This document shows positions 6,672 to 15,124 of a stretch of 42,737 nt of DNA, piece by piece. Numbering within the stretch: the stretch's first letter is position 1; the number at the start of each line of letters is the position of its first letter. The notes under the pieces were generated by a model that was given only the letters and a program-made list of their open reading frames with translations, had not been told where the DNA came from and did no database searches. A program made the position numbers and the translations under genes. The DNA comes from Ruminococcus sp. (lineage in GTDB: Bacteria > Bacillota > Clostridia > Oscillospirales > Ruminococcaceae), in the NCBI GenBank assembly GCA_023665505.1, contig JAMPDU010000009.1, forward strand, positions 1 to 42,737, written 5' to 3'.

Positions 6672-8819
6672 ATGAAGAGAAAGGTAAAAAAGGTGCCGGT
6701 TATATTGCAGATGGAGGCGCTGGAGTGCGGCGCGGCGTCGCTGGCGATGGTGCTGGCGTACTATAAAAAATTCGTGCCTCTCGAGCAGCTGCGTTCGGAC
6801 TGCAACGTGTCCCGTGACGGCAGTACGGCTAAGTATATAAGCCTTGCGGCTAAGCACCACGGGCTTGAAACGAAGGGCTACCGCATGAGCATTGAAAAAC
6901 TTAAGGAGCAGACCGAGTTCCCGATGATAATTCACTGGAATTTCAACCACTTTGCGGTGCTTTGCGGCTTTAGGGGAAACAAGGCGGTTCTCAACGACCC
7001 CGCGGGGGGACGGATTACGGTGGACATGGAGGAGTTTGACCGTTCCTACACGGGAATTGCTCTTAAATTCAAGCCGTCGAAAAGTTTCGTTCCGTCGGGC
7101 AAGCCGAAAAGTGTGTGGACGTTCGTCAAAAACAGGCTTGTTGGCTGCGGCGCGCCGCTGACGTTTATTCTGACAATGGGATTTATTTTGTCGGTAATAT
7201 CACTTGTTAAGCCCGTATTTTACAAGATTTTTACGGACGACATTCTTATAGGCGGGGCGAACGGCAAAATGGGGTATCTTGTCCTCGCTATGGCGGCGGC
7301 GCTGGTTGTGGGATTTATCGCGGAGGGTCTGCGGGGGATTTACCTTGCGAGACTTCAGGCGAAGATGAGCATAGGCTCTTCCGCCGCGTTTATGTGGCAC
7401 ACTCTCAGGCTGCCTGTGGAATTCTTTTCCCAGCGGTTTGCGGGGGACATTGCCTCGCGGCAGCAGAGCAACAACGCTATCGCGAATTCGCTTTGCACAA
7501 GCCTTGCGCCTGTTATTCTCGATGTGATAATGATAGGGATTTATTTGGCGGTAATGCTTTTCTACAATGTGCCTATGACTTTGATAGGCATTGCAATGGC
7601 GGTGATAAATATTCTTATTATGCGCACGGTTTCAAAGCGGAACACCAACGCGGCGAAATCCATTCAGCGGGACAGCGGCAAGCTTTCGGGAATTATGATA
7701 GCGGCTGTTTCCATGATAGAGACTATTAAGGCAAGCGGCTCGGAAACGGGTTTCTTTGAGAAAATATCGGGTTATCAGACGAAGTACAACAACGCCATGC
7801 TCGATTTGAGGAAAAGAAACACCATGATGGGAATTCTGCCGGAAATTTTGTCGGGGTTAAGCTCGGGGGCGGTTTTAATGCTGGGGATATATCATATTTT
7901 CAACGGCGGCTTTACCATAGGCATGCTTATGGCGTTTCAGAGCTTTATGAATTTGTTTCTTGCTCCTGTGGGGTCGCTGGTGAATTCCATTCAGGTTTTT
8001 CAGGATATGAGCGGAAATATGGAGCGGGTGGAGGACGTTATGAATTACAAGACGGACGCGGAGCTTGATTTTGCAGACAGCGGCGCGGAGTACGAAAAAT
8101 TAAGCGGCGAGGTGGAGCTTAAAAATATCAGTTTTGGGTACAGCTCGCTTGCCCCCGCGCTGATTGAGAATTTCAGCCTGAAAGCCAAAAAAGGGAGTAT
8201 GACCGCGCTTGTGGGAGGCAGCGGCAGCGGAAAGTCCACCTTGGCGAAAATGATTTCGGGGCTTTACCCGCAAAGGAGCGGGGAGATACTCTTCGACGGA
8301 AAGCCGCTTAAGGAAATTGACAGGTATGTTTTTACAGGCTCGGTGGCGGTTGTTGACCAGAGTATATCTCTTTTCGGGGGCACGGTCAGGGACAACATTG
8401 CCATGTGGGACGAGACGATCCCGGAGGAGGTAATTATCGAGGCTTGCAGGGACGCTTGTATTCACGACGATATTATGGCTCTTAAGGACGGCTACGATTC
8501 CGTTATCGCGGAGGGGGGCGGAAATTTCTCGGGCGGACAGCGGCAGCGGCTTGAAATTGCAAGGGCGTTCGCGGCGAGACCCTCGGTTATAATTCTTGAC
8601 GAGGCGACTTCGGCTCTTGACCCGACAACGGAGAAAAAGGTTATGGACGCGGCAAAGCGCAGGGAAATGACTTGTTTTGTAATCGCGCACAGGCTTTCCA
8701 CAATAAGGGACGCGGACGAAATTATTATGCTCGAGTACGGCAAAGAGGTTGAACGGGGTACTCACAAGGAGCTTATCGAAAAGAACGGGAAATACGCCGC
8801 TCTTGTAAAAAGCGAGTAG
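6672..8819 (+). CDS. Peptidase-containing ABC exporter (C39 protease, NHLM type)
   Basis: The start is ATG 6672, after GGGGGCGGAG, giving 715 residues. Residues 1-125 are a C39 cysteine protease with Q13 (oxyanion), C19 in LECGAASLAM, H93 in WNFNHFAVL and D109 in LNDPAGG, so it should be active. A six-helix transmembrane domain follows (about 150-440). The ATPase has Walker A GGSGSGKST (near 514), signature FSGGQRQR (near 619), Walker B VIILDEATSAL (near 638) and the IAHRLS switch. Such proteins cut double-Gly leaders and export the core peptide. A precursor with a VAGG site is encoded 7 kb downstream in the same set. This matches the peptidase/ATP-binding member of the NHLM transport system. 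Confidence 0.93.
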   Translation: MKRKVKKVPVILQMEALECGAASLAMVLAYYKKFVPLEQLRSDCNVSRDGSTAKYISLAAKHHGLETKGYRMSIEKLKEQTEFPMIIHWNFNHFAVLCGFRGNKAVLNDPAGGRITVDMEEFDRSYTGIALKFKPSKSFVPSGKPKSVWTFVKNRLVGCGAPLTFILTMGFILSVISLVKPVFYKIFTDDILIGGANGKMGYLVLAMAAALVVGFIAEGLRGIYLARLQAKMSIGSSAAFMWHTLRLPVEFFSQRFAGDIASRQQSNNAIANSLCTSLAPVILDVIMIGIYLAVMLFYNVPMTLIGIAMAVINILIMRTVSKRNTNAAKSIQRDSGKLSGIMIAAVSMIETIKASGSETGFFEKISGYQTKYNNAMLDLRKRNTMMGILPEILSGLSSGAVLMLGIYHIFNGGFTIGMLMAFQSFMNLFLAPVGSLVNSIQVFQDMSGNMERVEDVMNYKTDAELDFADSGAEYEKLSGEVELKNISFGYSSLAPALIENFSLKAKKGSMTALVGGSGSGKSTLAKMISGLYPQRSGEILFDGKPLKEIDRYVFTGSVAVVDQSISLFGGTVRDNIAMWDETIPEEVIIEACRDACIHDDIMALKDGYDSVIAEGGGNFSGGQRQRLEIARAFAARPSVIILDEATSALDPTTEKKVMDAAKRREMTCFVIAHRLSTIRDADEIIMLEYGKEVERGTHKELIEKNGKYAALVKSE

Positions 8820-8838
8820 ATTGGAGGCGACGGGTACA

Positions 8839-11001
8839 ATGAGTACTTTTTCGGAAAAAATTAAACTGCGCAGGCGGCTTGACGCGGAACTTCTCGGCAG
8901 GTCGGCGGAGGGGGTGTACAATTCCCTCGGGAAAAGCCTGCGCCCCGCAAGGACTTCGGCTGCCGGAAACGGGGCGGTTTCGGAACTGTCGAGGATATGC
9001 GGGTATCTTAAAGAGGACGTTCCCGAATTCCCCGAAAAAATGGAGGACAGCGAGGAGCTGACGCAGGTTCTCATGACGGAGACGGGAATAATGCGGCGGA
9101 AAATAGTTACAGTGGGGAAATGGTGGAAAGACGGCTCGATGCCGCTATTATGCCAAAAAAAGGACGGCTCGGTACGGGCGGCAATTCCCGTGCCGTCTGG
9201 GGGATATATTTATTACACCGACGAGGGAAAGGCGGTCCCCCTAAACAAAGAGAGCGCAAAGGAGTTTCTGCCGACGGCGTACTGCTTTTACAAACCGTTT
9301 GAAAACCGCGCGCTGACCCTTAAGGATTTTTACAAATTTTTGGCGGGAGCTTTCGGCGCGGCGGATATTGTCTGCTTGCTGACAATAAGCCTTATCGCGG
9401 GGCTTATCGGAATGATTATGCCCCAGCTGAACAGGTTTATATTCAACAATGTCGTTCCGTCGGGAACGTCGGAACAGATTTTCGGAATAAGCGTGCTTAT
9501 AGCGGGCACGGTGGTTGTTTCCGCGCTGTTTGAGCTTTCACGTTCGGTGTGGGTTATGCGTATCGGCAACAAGCTGGAGCTGCTTGCACAAAGCGCGGTA
9601 TGGGCAAGGCTGATGAACCTGCCTGTATCGTTTTTCAAAAAGTACGATTCGGGCGACCTTACCCAAAGGGCGGCGGCGGTAAATCAGATATGCGGGATAC
9701 TGGGCGGTCAGCTTATTCCCACGCTGCTTGCCTCGATGTTTTCGTTTATTTATCTTTTTCAGATAAGCTCCATTTCTGCGGAAATGTTTTTGCCGTCGTT
9801 TATAATTGTTACGCTTATCGCGGCGGTGTACGTTCTCGGGGCGTTCCTTAGGGTAAAGCAGACAAAGCACAACAACGAGGTGAACGGGAAACTGTCAAGC
9901 GTAGTTTTTCAGCTTTTGGGAGGAATTACCAAAATCAAGGCGGCGGGGGCGGAAAGCCGCGCGTACTCAAAGTGGGCGGAGCTTTACGGAAAGCTGAAAA
10001 TAATGCCCCATACGTTTATTTCGCTGTCGTCGGCTATATCGAATTTTATAGTGTTCGGCGGCACGGTAATTCTTTACTGCACGGCTTACGCAAACGGACT
10101 GACAGCCTCCGATTACATAGGCTTTAACTCGGCGTACTCGCTGTTTACGGGGGCGGTGATTTCCATGGCGGGAATTACGGCTCAGGTCGCCTCTCTGCGC
10201 CCCGCCATAGAGATGCTTAGACCGATTATCGAGGAGACGCCCGAAAATTCGGGGTACAAAAAGCGGGTGGACAGGCTCGGCGGAGACATTGAGGTTAACA
10301 GGGTGAAGTTCCGCTATAATGAGGATATGCCGTATGTTTTGGACGATTTGAACATTCACATAAAGGCGGGGGAATATGTGGGCATAGTAGGCTCGTCGGG
10401 CTGCGGCAAGTCCACGCTGTTCAGGGTTCTGCTGGGGTTTGAAAGCCCCGAGTCGGGGGCGGTGTACTACGATTCGCAGGACGCGGAGGGGCTTGATTTG
10501 CGCAGCGTTCGCCGCAGGATAGGAGTTGTGCTCCAGAACGGAAAGCTGTTTTCGGGGGACATTTACTCGAATATTGTAATATGCGCCCCTTGGCTTTCGG
10601 TGGACGAGGCTTGGCAAGCGGCGGAGCGTTCGGGTTTCGCCGAGGATATACGGAAAATGCCCATGGGAATGTTTACCATGATTTCCGAGGGCGGCGGGGG
10701 ACTTTCGGGCGGTCAGCAGCAGCGGCTGCTTATAGCGAGGGCTTTGGCGTCAAACCCCGATATAGTTATGTTCGACGAGGCGACTTCCGCCCTTGACAAC
10801 ATTACTCAGGCTATGGTGGTGAAAACTTTGGAGGGTATGACAGCCACAAGAATTGTAATCGCTCACAGGCTTTCCACGATAAGAAACTGCTCGAGGATAA
10901 TTTATCTCGACAAGGGAAAGGTTGCCGAAGAGGGTACTTTTGAGGAGCTTATGGCTTTGGACGGGAAATTCGCCGAGCTTGCGAGACGGCAGACGGTGTA
11001 G
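8839..11001 (+). CDS. Second NHLM-type ABC exporter, without protease
   Basis: The frame opens at TTG 8821, but ATG 8839, eleven bases after GGAGG, gives the natural N-terminus and 720 residues. Residues 1-160 form a non-protease N-terminal domain, typical of the ATP-binding partner in NHLM systems; no Cys/His protease motif is visible. Six membrane helices follow (about 170-430). The ATPase has Walker A GSSGCGKST (near 517), LSGGQQQR (near 620), IVMFDEATSAL (near 640) and IAHRLS. It most likely pairs with the C39 exporter as a heterodimer. It lies 19 bp after that gene and 8 bp before the GNAT gene, so the four export genes and the acyl genes are probably co-transcribed. Confidence 0.9.
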   Translation: MSTFSEKIKLRRRLDAELLGRSAEGVYNSLGKSLRPARTSAAGNGAVSELSRICGYLKEDVPEFPEKMEDSEELTQVLMTETGIMRRKIVTVGKWWKDGSMPLLCQKKDGSVRAAIPVPSGGYIYYTDEGKAVPLNKESAKEFLPTAYCFYKPFENRALTLKDFYKFLAGAFGAADIVCLLTISLIAGLIGMIMPQLNRFIFNNVVPSGTSEQIFGISVLIAGTVVVSALFELSRSVWVMRIGNKLELLAQSAVWARLMNLPVSFFKKYDSGDLTQRAAAVNQICGILGGQLIPTLLASMFSFIYLFQISSISAEMFLPSFIIVTLIAAVYVLGAFLRVKQTKHNNEVNGKLSSVVFQLLGGITKIKAAGAESRAYSKWAELYGKLKIMPHTFISLSSAISNFIVFGGTVILYCTAYANGLTASDYIGFNSAYSLFTGAVISMAGITAQVASLRPAIEMLRPIIEETPENSGYKKRVDRLGGDIEVNRVKFRYNEDMPYVLDDLNIHIKAGEYVGIVGSSGCGKSTLFRVLLGFESPESGAVYYDSQDAEGLDLRSVRRRIGVVLQNGKLFSGDIYSNIVICAPWLSVDEAWQAAERSGFAEDIRKMPMGMFTMISEGGGGLSGGQQQRLLIARALASNPDIVMFDEATSALDNITQAMVVKTLEGMTATRIVIAHRLSTIRNCSRIIYLDKGKVAEEGTFEELMALDGKFAELARRQTV

Positions 11002-11009
11002 GTGAGCGT

Positions 11010-11897
11010 ATGATAATTGAGGGAAATTACAACGATTACCTGTTCCTTTTCGGCGAGGGCAGGACGGCTTATTCCGACTATTCGGCAAGGATTTCGGCTG
11101 CGGGCGGGAAGATTTACATTATGCTGCTTGACGGCGTTCCCGCGGGATATTTGTGCGCCGTTCGGGAGACAAATTCCGCAAGGCTTTGCTATGGGTTTAC
11201 AGTACCCGCTTACAGGGGGAGAGGCGTGTTTAAAAGCCTTGCTGCCCACGCGGCGGGGGAACTTCCCAAACCGATAGGATTTAATATTTTATCGGAAAGT
11301 AAATATTACGGCGGCGCGGTAAAGGCGTGTACTTCAATAGGCTTTGAGCGCAGCTCTGTCTGCAATGTGTATGGGTGCGCGGCGGAAGATTTCGCAAAAT
11401 GGAAAGAGTATATGAACGCGTCGGGAAACAGGCTGCGGGATTATTTGGAAAAACATGGATATTCCGCGGCAAGTTTCGCGGAGGCGGGCGGCGGCGTTTG
11501 CGGTACGCTGTATAATTCCGCGGAAAACGCTTTCGGGAACAGGCTTGATATAAAACCGTTTTTTGACAATCCCGAAAAAAATATGAACGGGGAAATGAGC
11601 TTTGTCACCCTTAAAGACGGCGAGCCGGCGGCGTACACATTGGTAAGCTGCCCCGACGGCAAAAACGCGGTTTTTGAGCAAATTTCCGCCTCGAAAAAAT
11701 ACGAGGGCAGCGGCTGCGTACTGCTATGCTTTGCGGGGTCAATGGAAAGTTTTGAGAAATTCGGCTGCAAACGGGCGTCCTACGCTATGTACGGCGAAAA
11801 CGTCCGGGCGAATTCGTTCAGGAAAAAACTTCTCGAGCGGGTCACCTCTTCGGTGAAACGTTCGGAAAATTATGTTTTAATTGGAGGTACAAAATGA
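11010..11897 (+). CDS. Tandem GNAT acyltransferase next to the acyl carrier protein
   Basis: The 295-residue protein reads as two GNAT folds. The first (about 1-130) has the acyl-CoA/pantetheine loop FTVPAYRGRGVFKSL and the FNILSESKYYGGAVKACTSI segment. The second (about 165-290) is more degenerate (QISASKKYEGSGCVLLCFA, then KFGCKRASYAMYGEN). GNATs bind acyl-pantetheine thioesters, and the next gene, overlapping by 4 bp, is an ACP. GNAT enzymes are known to attach fatty or polyketide acyl groups to RiPP precursors (GdvG in goadvionin, the selidamide maturases). I infer that this protein moves the acyl group from the ACP to the precursor peptide. Acetylation for self-resistance is the main alternative. 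Confidence 0.72.
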   Translation: MIIEGNYNDYLFLFGEGRTAYSDYSARISAAGGKIYIMLLDGVPAGYLCAVRETNSARLCYGFTVPAYRGRGVFKSLAAHAAGELPKPIGFNILSESKYYGGAVKACTSIGFERSSVCNVYGCAAEDFAKWKEYMNASGNRLRDYLEKHGYSAASFAEAGGGVCGTLYNSAENAFGNRLDIKPFFDNPEKNMNGEMSFVTLKDGEPAAYTLVSCPDGKNAVFEQISASKKYEGSGCVLLCFAGSMESFEKFGCKRASYAMYGENVRANSFRKKLLERVTSSVKRSENYVLIGGTK

Positions 11898-12166
11898 AAA
11901 ATCTGGAAAAAGAAATTTATGAGGGACTTATTTCAATATCGGAAACCGACGAAAGCGAAATCGAGGGGTTTACCTATGATTCGCCCATATTCAATTCACC
12001 GGACAACGGCGATGAAGTTTGCATGGGACTTGATTCCTTGGACGCACTGGAGCTTGCGGTTATGATATACGACGAGTGGGGGATAGACGTTCCCGCAGAG
12101 GATATGGGAATGTTAAAGACGGTTAACGCAATTGCCGATTATATCAGAGAGTGCAGGGAAGTTTGA
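11894..12166 (+). CDS. Acyl carrier protein dedicated to the cluster
   Basis: The 90-residue, strongly acidic, all-helical protein carries the phosphopantetheine attachment motif MGLDSLDALELAVMIYDEWG with Ser48. The later pattern DMGMLKTVNAIADYI matches helix III/IV of ACPs. It is longer than the primary fatty-acid ACP (about 77 residues) because of an insert before the motif (residues 20-42), which supports a special-purpose carrier. GGAGGT lies seven bases before the start and the gene overlaps the GNAT stop (ATGA). No phosphopantetheinyl transferase is encoded here, so it must be activated by a housekeeping enzyme. Confidence 0.9.
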   Translation: MKNLEKEIYEGLISISETDESEIEGFTYDSPIFNSPDNGDEVCMGLDSLDALELAVMIYDEWGIDVPAEDMGMLKTVNAIADYIRECREV

Positions 12167-12168
12167 GT

Positions 12169-13356
12169 ATGGAGAGAGTTGTTATAACGGGAATGGGCGC
12201 GGTCTGCGGGAACGCCTCGGACAAGGAGGAGCTGTACAGAGCCTGCGTTAAGGGGGTAAGCGGCATAAGGAAGTGCGGCGTTTTCGGTACGGAGGGTTTG
12301 CTTACCGATAAATTCGGCGAATGCGTGAAAATCGGCACGGGAAACCGCCTGAAAAAATTAATTGCCCTTTCGGGCGGGGAAATGCTTGCGGACAGCGGTT
12401 ACCGTGCCGAGGATATTTCCGCAATGGGCGGGAGGTGCAGGCTTTTTTACGGCACGCTGCTGTCGACGGCGGATTTCTACTATAATCATAGCCTTGAAAA
12501 GGCTGAGGGGAAACCCTGCGGGACAAGCCTTGCGGAGATGAATAATTACGCGGCTTACGCAAAAAAGTTATTCGGCGTAAGGGGCGGTATGAGCACGTCC
12601 TCCGCAGCGTGCGCGTCGGGGACGACGGCGGTGGGAATGGCGTTCGACTATGTAAGAAACGGACTTTGCGAGACGGCAATCGCGGGCGGCGCAGACCCCT
12701 TGACGGTTATAGCGGCGTACGGTTTCAACTCGCTTAAGTCCCTCAGCGGCGGCGTTTGCAACCCTTACGACGAAAGCCGCGACGGAATAAATATCGGAGA
12801 ATGCGGGGCGTTTTTCTTTTTGGAAACTCTTGAGCGCGCCCGCAAACGGGGAGCGAAAATTTACTGCGAAGTATGCGGTTACGGACTTTCCAACGACGCT
12901 TACCACATTACAAGCCCAGCTCCCGACGGCGGCGGGGCGTATGCGGCGATGCTTTCGGCGTTAAGGGACGGCGGGGTTTCCGCAGAGGATATTGACTATA
13001 TAAACGGTCACGGAACGGGTACGGAAATAAACGACAGCATGGAAATAAAAGCTGTATTAAGGCTTTTCGAGGGCAGCGGGAAAGTCCCCGCGCTGTCCTC
13101 CACGAAGGCGCTGATAGGGCACTGTATGGGCGCGTCGGGGGCAATCGAGCTGGCAAGCGTTATTATGGCTATGAAAAACAATAAGTACATACCCATGCCG
13201 AAAATTAAAAATCCCATTGATACGGGGGGCAGGATTTTTATTTCGGACAAAACACGGGATACGGATATTCGTTACGCGCTTTCAAACAGCTTTGCGTTTG
13301 CGGGGAACTGCGCGAGTATTCTGATAAAAAAATACGAGGGAGGTGAAACGCGGTGA
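12169..13356 (+). CDS. Beta-ketoacyl-ACP synthase (FabF-like), catalytic
   Basis: The start is ATG 12169, 2 bp after the ACP stop; the GTG at 12151 lies inside the ACP gene. The 395-residue protein is a full thiolase-fold condensing enzyme. The active-site Cys is C148 (TSSAACASGTTAVG), with H281 (INGHGTGTE), K313 and H318 (STKALIGHCMGASGA), the complete Cys-His-His set of the decarboxylating FabF/KS-alpha class. It should extend an acyl-ACP with malonyl-ACP. No malonyl transferase, dehydratase or enoyl reductase is present, so malonyl-ACP and any further reduction must come from primary metabolism. Its stop overlaps the GTG start of a second, degenerate KS gene, as in KS/CLF pairs of type-II polyketide systems. 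Confidence 0.9.
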   Translation: MERVVITGMGAVCGNASDKEELYRACVKGVSGIRKCGVFGTEGLLTDKFGECVKIGTGNRLKKLIALSGGEMLADSGYRAEDISAMGGRCRLFYGTLLSTADFYYNHSLEKAEGKPCGTSLAEMNNYAAYAKKLFGVRGGMSTSSAACASGTTAVGMAFDYVRNGLCETAIAGGADPLTVIAAYGFNSLKSLSGGVCNPYDESRDGINIGECGAFFFLETLERARKRGAKIYCEVCGYGLSNDAYHITSPAPDGGGAYAAMLSALRDGGVSAEDIDYINGHGTGTEINDSMEIKAVLRLFEGSGKVPALSSTKALIGHCMGASGAIELASVIMAMKNNKYIPMPKIKNPIDTGGRIFISDKTRDTDIRYALSNSFAFAGNCASILIKKYEGGETR

Positions 13357-14366
13357 GACCTGTTTACATTCACGGGGTGGGAATTATATCCCGGTGTGCC
13401 TGTTCGGCGGGGGAGCTTGCGGATATTTGCGCGGGTCGGAATTATTCCGCGGCAAAAGGAAAATTGGATTTTAAAACGGATATTCCGCCAGAGAAACTGA
13501 GACGGTGCGGCAGGTACGGCAAACTCGCCGCCGCCGCGGCGGAGCTTGCCCGAGCGGACGGGGGAATTCCCGATAACGCGGGAAAAACAGGAATTGGGGT
13601 GATTATTTCCACGGGGTACGGCGCGGCGGAGAGCAACATTCGGTTTTCCGACTCGGTGGCAAGGGGCAATCCCTCTTTGTGCAGCCCGGCGGTTTTTTCA
13701 CGGACTGTACCCAATTCCTGCGTGGGGCAGATTTGCGTTATCAACGGCTATAAAGGCGTAAGCACGCTGCTTATGGGGGGAGACCCTTTTGAGTACTCCG
13801 CGCTGCTGCTGAACACGGAAAGGGCGGATATGATTTTGGCGGGTTCGGTGGAGGAATATTCGGAGGAGCTTGCGGATTCGCTGACTGCGGCGGGAAATAC
13901 CGACGGCGTGGAAATATCCGAGGGCGCGGCGGTTTTTGCGCTTAGCGGGGACGAGACCACTCCGCGGTATTGCGGAATGACTAATTTCGGTTCGGTTTCG
14001 CTGGGGCGGTACCCTTACGTCCGCCGCGCCGACGGAGAAAATGCGGTACCCGCAATGGCGGAGGCGATAAAGGCGGCTTGCGGGGAAAAAATTCCCGACG
14101 CGGTTTTTACATCGGAAAACGGCGGATATTTTGACGGGTACGAAAGACAGGCGGTAAAAGCCGCTTTGGGGACGGTAAAATGTTTTGCGCCGAAAAAAAT
14201 ATTCGGCGAGTGCTTAGGCTGCGGATACGCTTTGAGCGCCGCGCTGGCGGCGGTTTCGCTTAAGACGGGCAGGCTGCCGCGTACGGGCTGCGGTAAACCG
14301 AAAAGTATTCTTGTTACGGGAATTGATACGGTGGGAAATTACTGCTGCGCTTTTTTGGAGGTGTGA
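13353..14366 (+). CDS. Ketosynthase-like protein without catalytic residues (chain-length-factor-like)
   Basis: The gene starts with GTG 13353, preceded by GGGAGG and overlapping the previous stop by 4 bp. The 337-residue protein keeps the thiolase-fold landmarks (VYIHGVGIIS at the start, GIGVIISTGYGAAESN, ILAGSVEEYSEELAD, ILVTGIDTVGNYCCAFLEV at the end) but has no active site. Where KS has TSSAACASG it has KGVSTLLMGG (Leu139 at the Cys position by eye), GHGTGT is replaced by ENGGYF, and GHCMGASG by GECLGCGY, which loses the second His. It is also about 60 residues shorter. This is the pattern of a KS-beta/chain-length factor forming a heterodimer with the catalytic KS. It could instead be a decaying copy, but an intact frame and tight coupling argue for function. 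Confidence 0.78.
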   Translation: MRPVYIHGVGIISRCACSAGELADICAGRNYSAAKGKLDFKTDIPPEKLRRCGRYGKLAAAAAELARADGGIPDNAGKTGIGVIISTGYGAAESNIRFSDSVARGNPSLCSPAVFSRTVPNSCVGQICVINGYKGVSTLLMGGDPFEYSALLLNTERADMILAGSVEEYSEELADSLTAAGNTDGVEISEGAAVFALSGDETTPRYCGMTNFGSVSLGRYPYVRRADGENAVPAMAEAIKAACGEKIPDAVFTSENGGYFDGYERQAVKAALGTVKCFAPKKIFGECLGCGYALSAALAAVSLKTGRLPRTGCGKPKSILVTGIDTVGNYCCAFLEV

Positions 14367-14367
14367 A

Positions 14368-15099
14368 ATGGGAATGCTCGACGGCAAACGGGTTCTGATA
14401 ATCGGCGTTTCGGGAGGGATAGGATTTTCCTGCGCGGAAAAATGCCTTGAGGAGGGGGCGGCGGTATGCGGGACGTTCAGAAATGAAAACGAAAGGCTCG
14501 CGGAGCTTTCCGAAAAATACGGGGAGAGATTTTCCCTCGCCCGCGTTGATTTGTCCGAAACGGAAAAAATCGGCACGGAAATAAAAGCCGCCCTGCGGAA
14601 ATTAAAAGGCGTCGACGCGATGATAAACGCGGCGGGAACGGTTTGCTCCGAATTGATTTTTTCGGCAAGGCGCGGGAATTTTGAAAAGGTGATTTCCTGC
14701 AATCTTACCGCGGCTTTTTTGGCGGTACAGAGCGTTATCGTGCCTATGAGCGCGGGGGGCGGTTCGATAATTAATATAAGCTCGGTTTTCGGCTTAAAGG
14801 GCGGAACGGGGCAGGCGGGGTACTGCGCGTCAAAGGCGGGGCTTATCGGTTTGACGAAAGCGGCGGCGGCTGAGCTTGCGCCGAAAATCCGCGTAAACGC
14901 CGTTGCGCCGGGATATATCGAAACCGCCATGACGGCGGGATTTGAGGAGGAGTACCGAAAAAAATGCGTTGAAAAAATTCCCATGAAACGTTTTGGTACG
15001 CCGGAGGAGACTGCCGATTTATGCGTGTTTCTCGCCTCCGATAAATCAAAATACATCACGGGGCAGACTTTTGTTATTGACGGTGGAATGTCGTTATAA
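14368..15099 (+). CDS. 3-oxoacyl-ACP reductase (FabG-like short-chain dehydrogenase)
   Basis: ATG 14368 follows TTTGGAGGTG and overlaps the KS-like end by no base. The 243-residue protein is a classical SDR: nucleotide loop GVSGGIG (residues 13-19), MINAAG (85-90), N112, S139 (INISSV), Y152 and K156 (YCASKAG), and the VNAVAPGYIETAM segment. Spacing of the catalytic Ser-Tyr-Lys matches E. coli FabG (S138, Y151, K155). It should reduce 3-oxoacyl-ACP to 3-hydroxyacyl-ACP. With one KS, a KS-like partner and no dehydratase, the chain delivered by this set is most simply a 3-hydroxy acyl group, unless housekeeping enzymes process it further. Confidence 0.88.
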   Translation: MGMLDGKRVLIIGVSGGIGFSCAEKCLEEGAAVCGTFRNENERLAELSEKYGERFSLARVDLSETEKIGTEIKAALRKLKGVDAMINAAGTVCSELIFSARRGNFEKVISCNLTAAFLAVQSVIVPMSAGGGSIINISSVFGLKGGTGQAGYCASKAGLIGLTKAAAAELAPKIRVNAVAPGYIETAMTAGFEEEYRKKCVEKIPMKRFGTPEETADLCVFLASDKSKYITGQTFVIDGGMSL

Positions 15100-15124
15100 A
15101 CAGATTTTGAAAGGAGTTTTTGTT

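Noticed and set aside
8821-8838. TTG start for the second ABC exporter
   Set aside because: The TTG is part of TTGGAGG, the likely ribosome-binding site for ATG 8839.
13353-14366. KS-like gene as a pseudogene
   Set aside because: The frame is intact, the start is coupled to the KS gene, and fold landmarks remain to the C-terminus. Loss of only the catalytic residues fits a chain-length-factor-like role better.
14214-15059. Minus-strand frame (281 codons) over the ketoreductase
   Set aside because: The ketoreductase motifs on the plus strand are complete. The minus frame is Ser/Pro/Ala-rich shadow.
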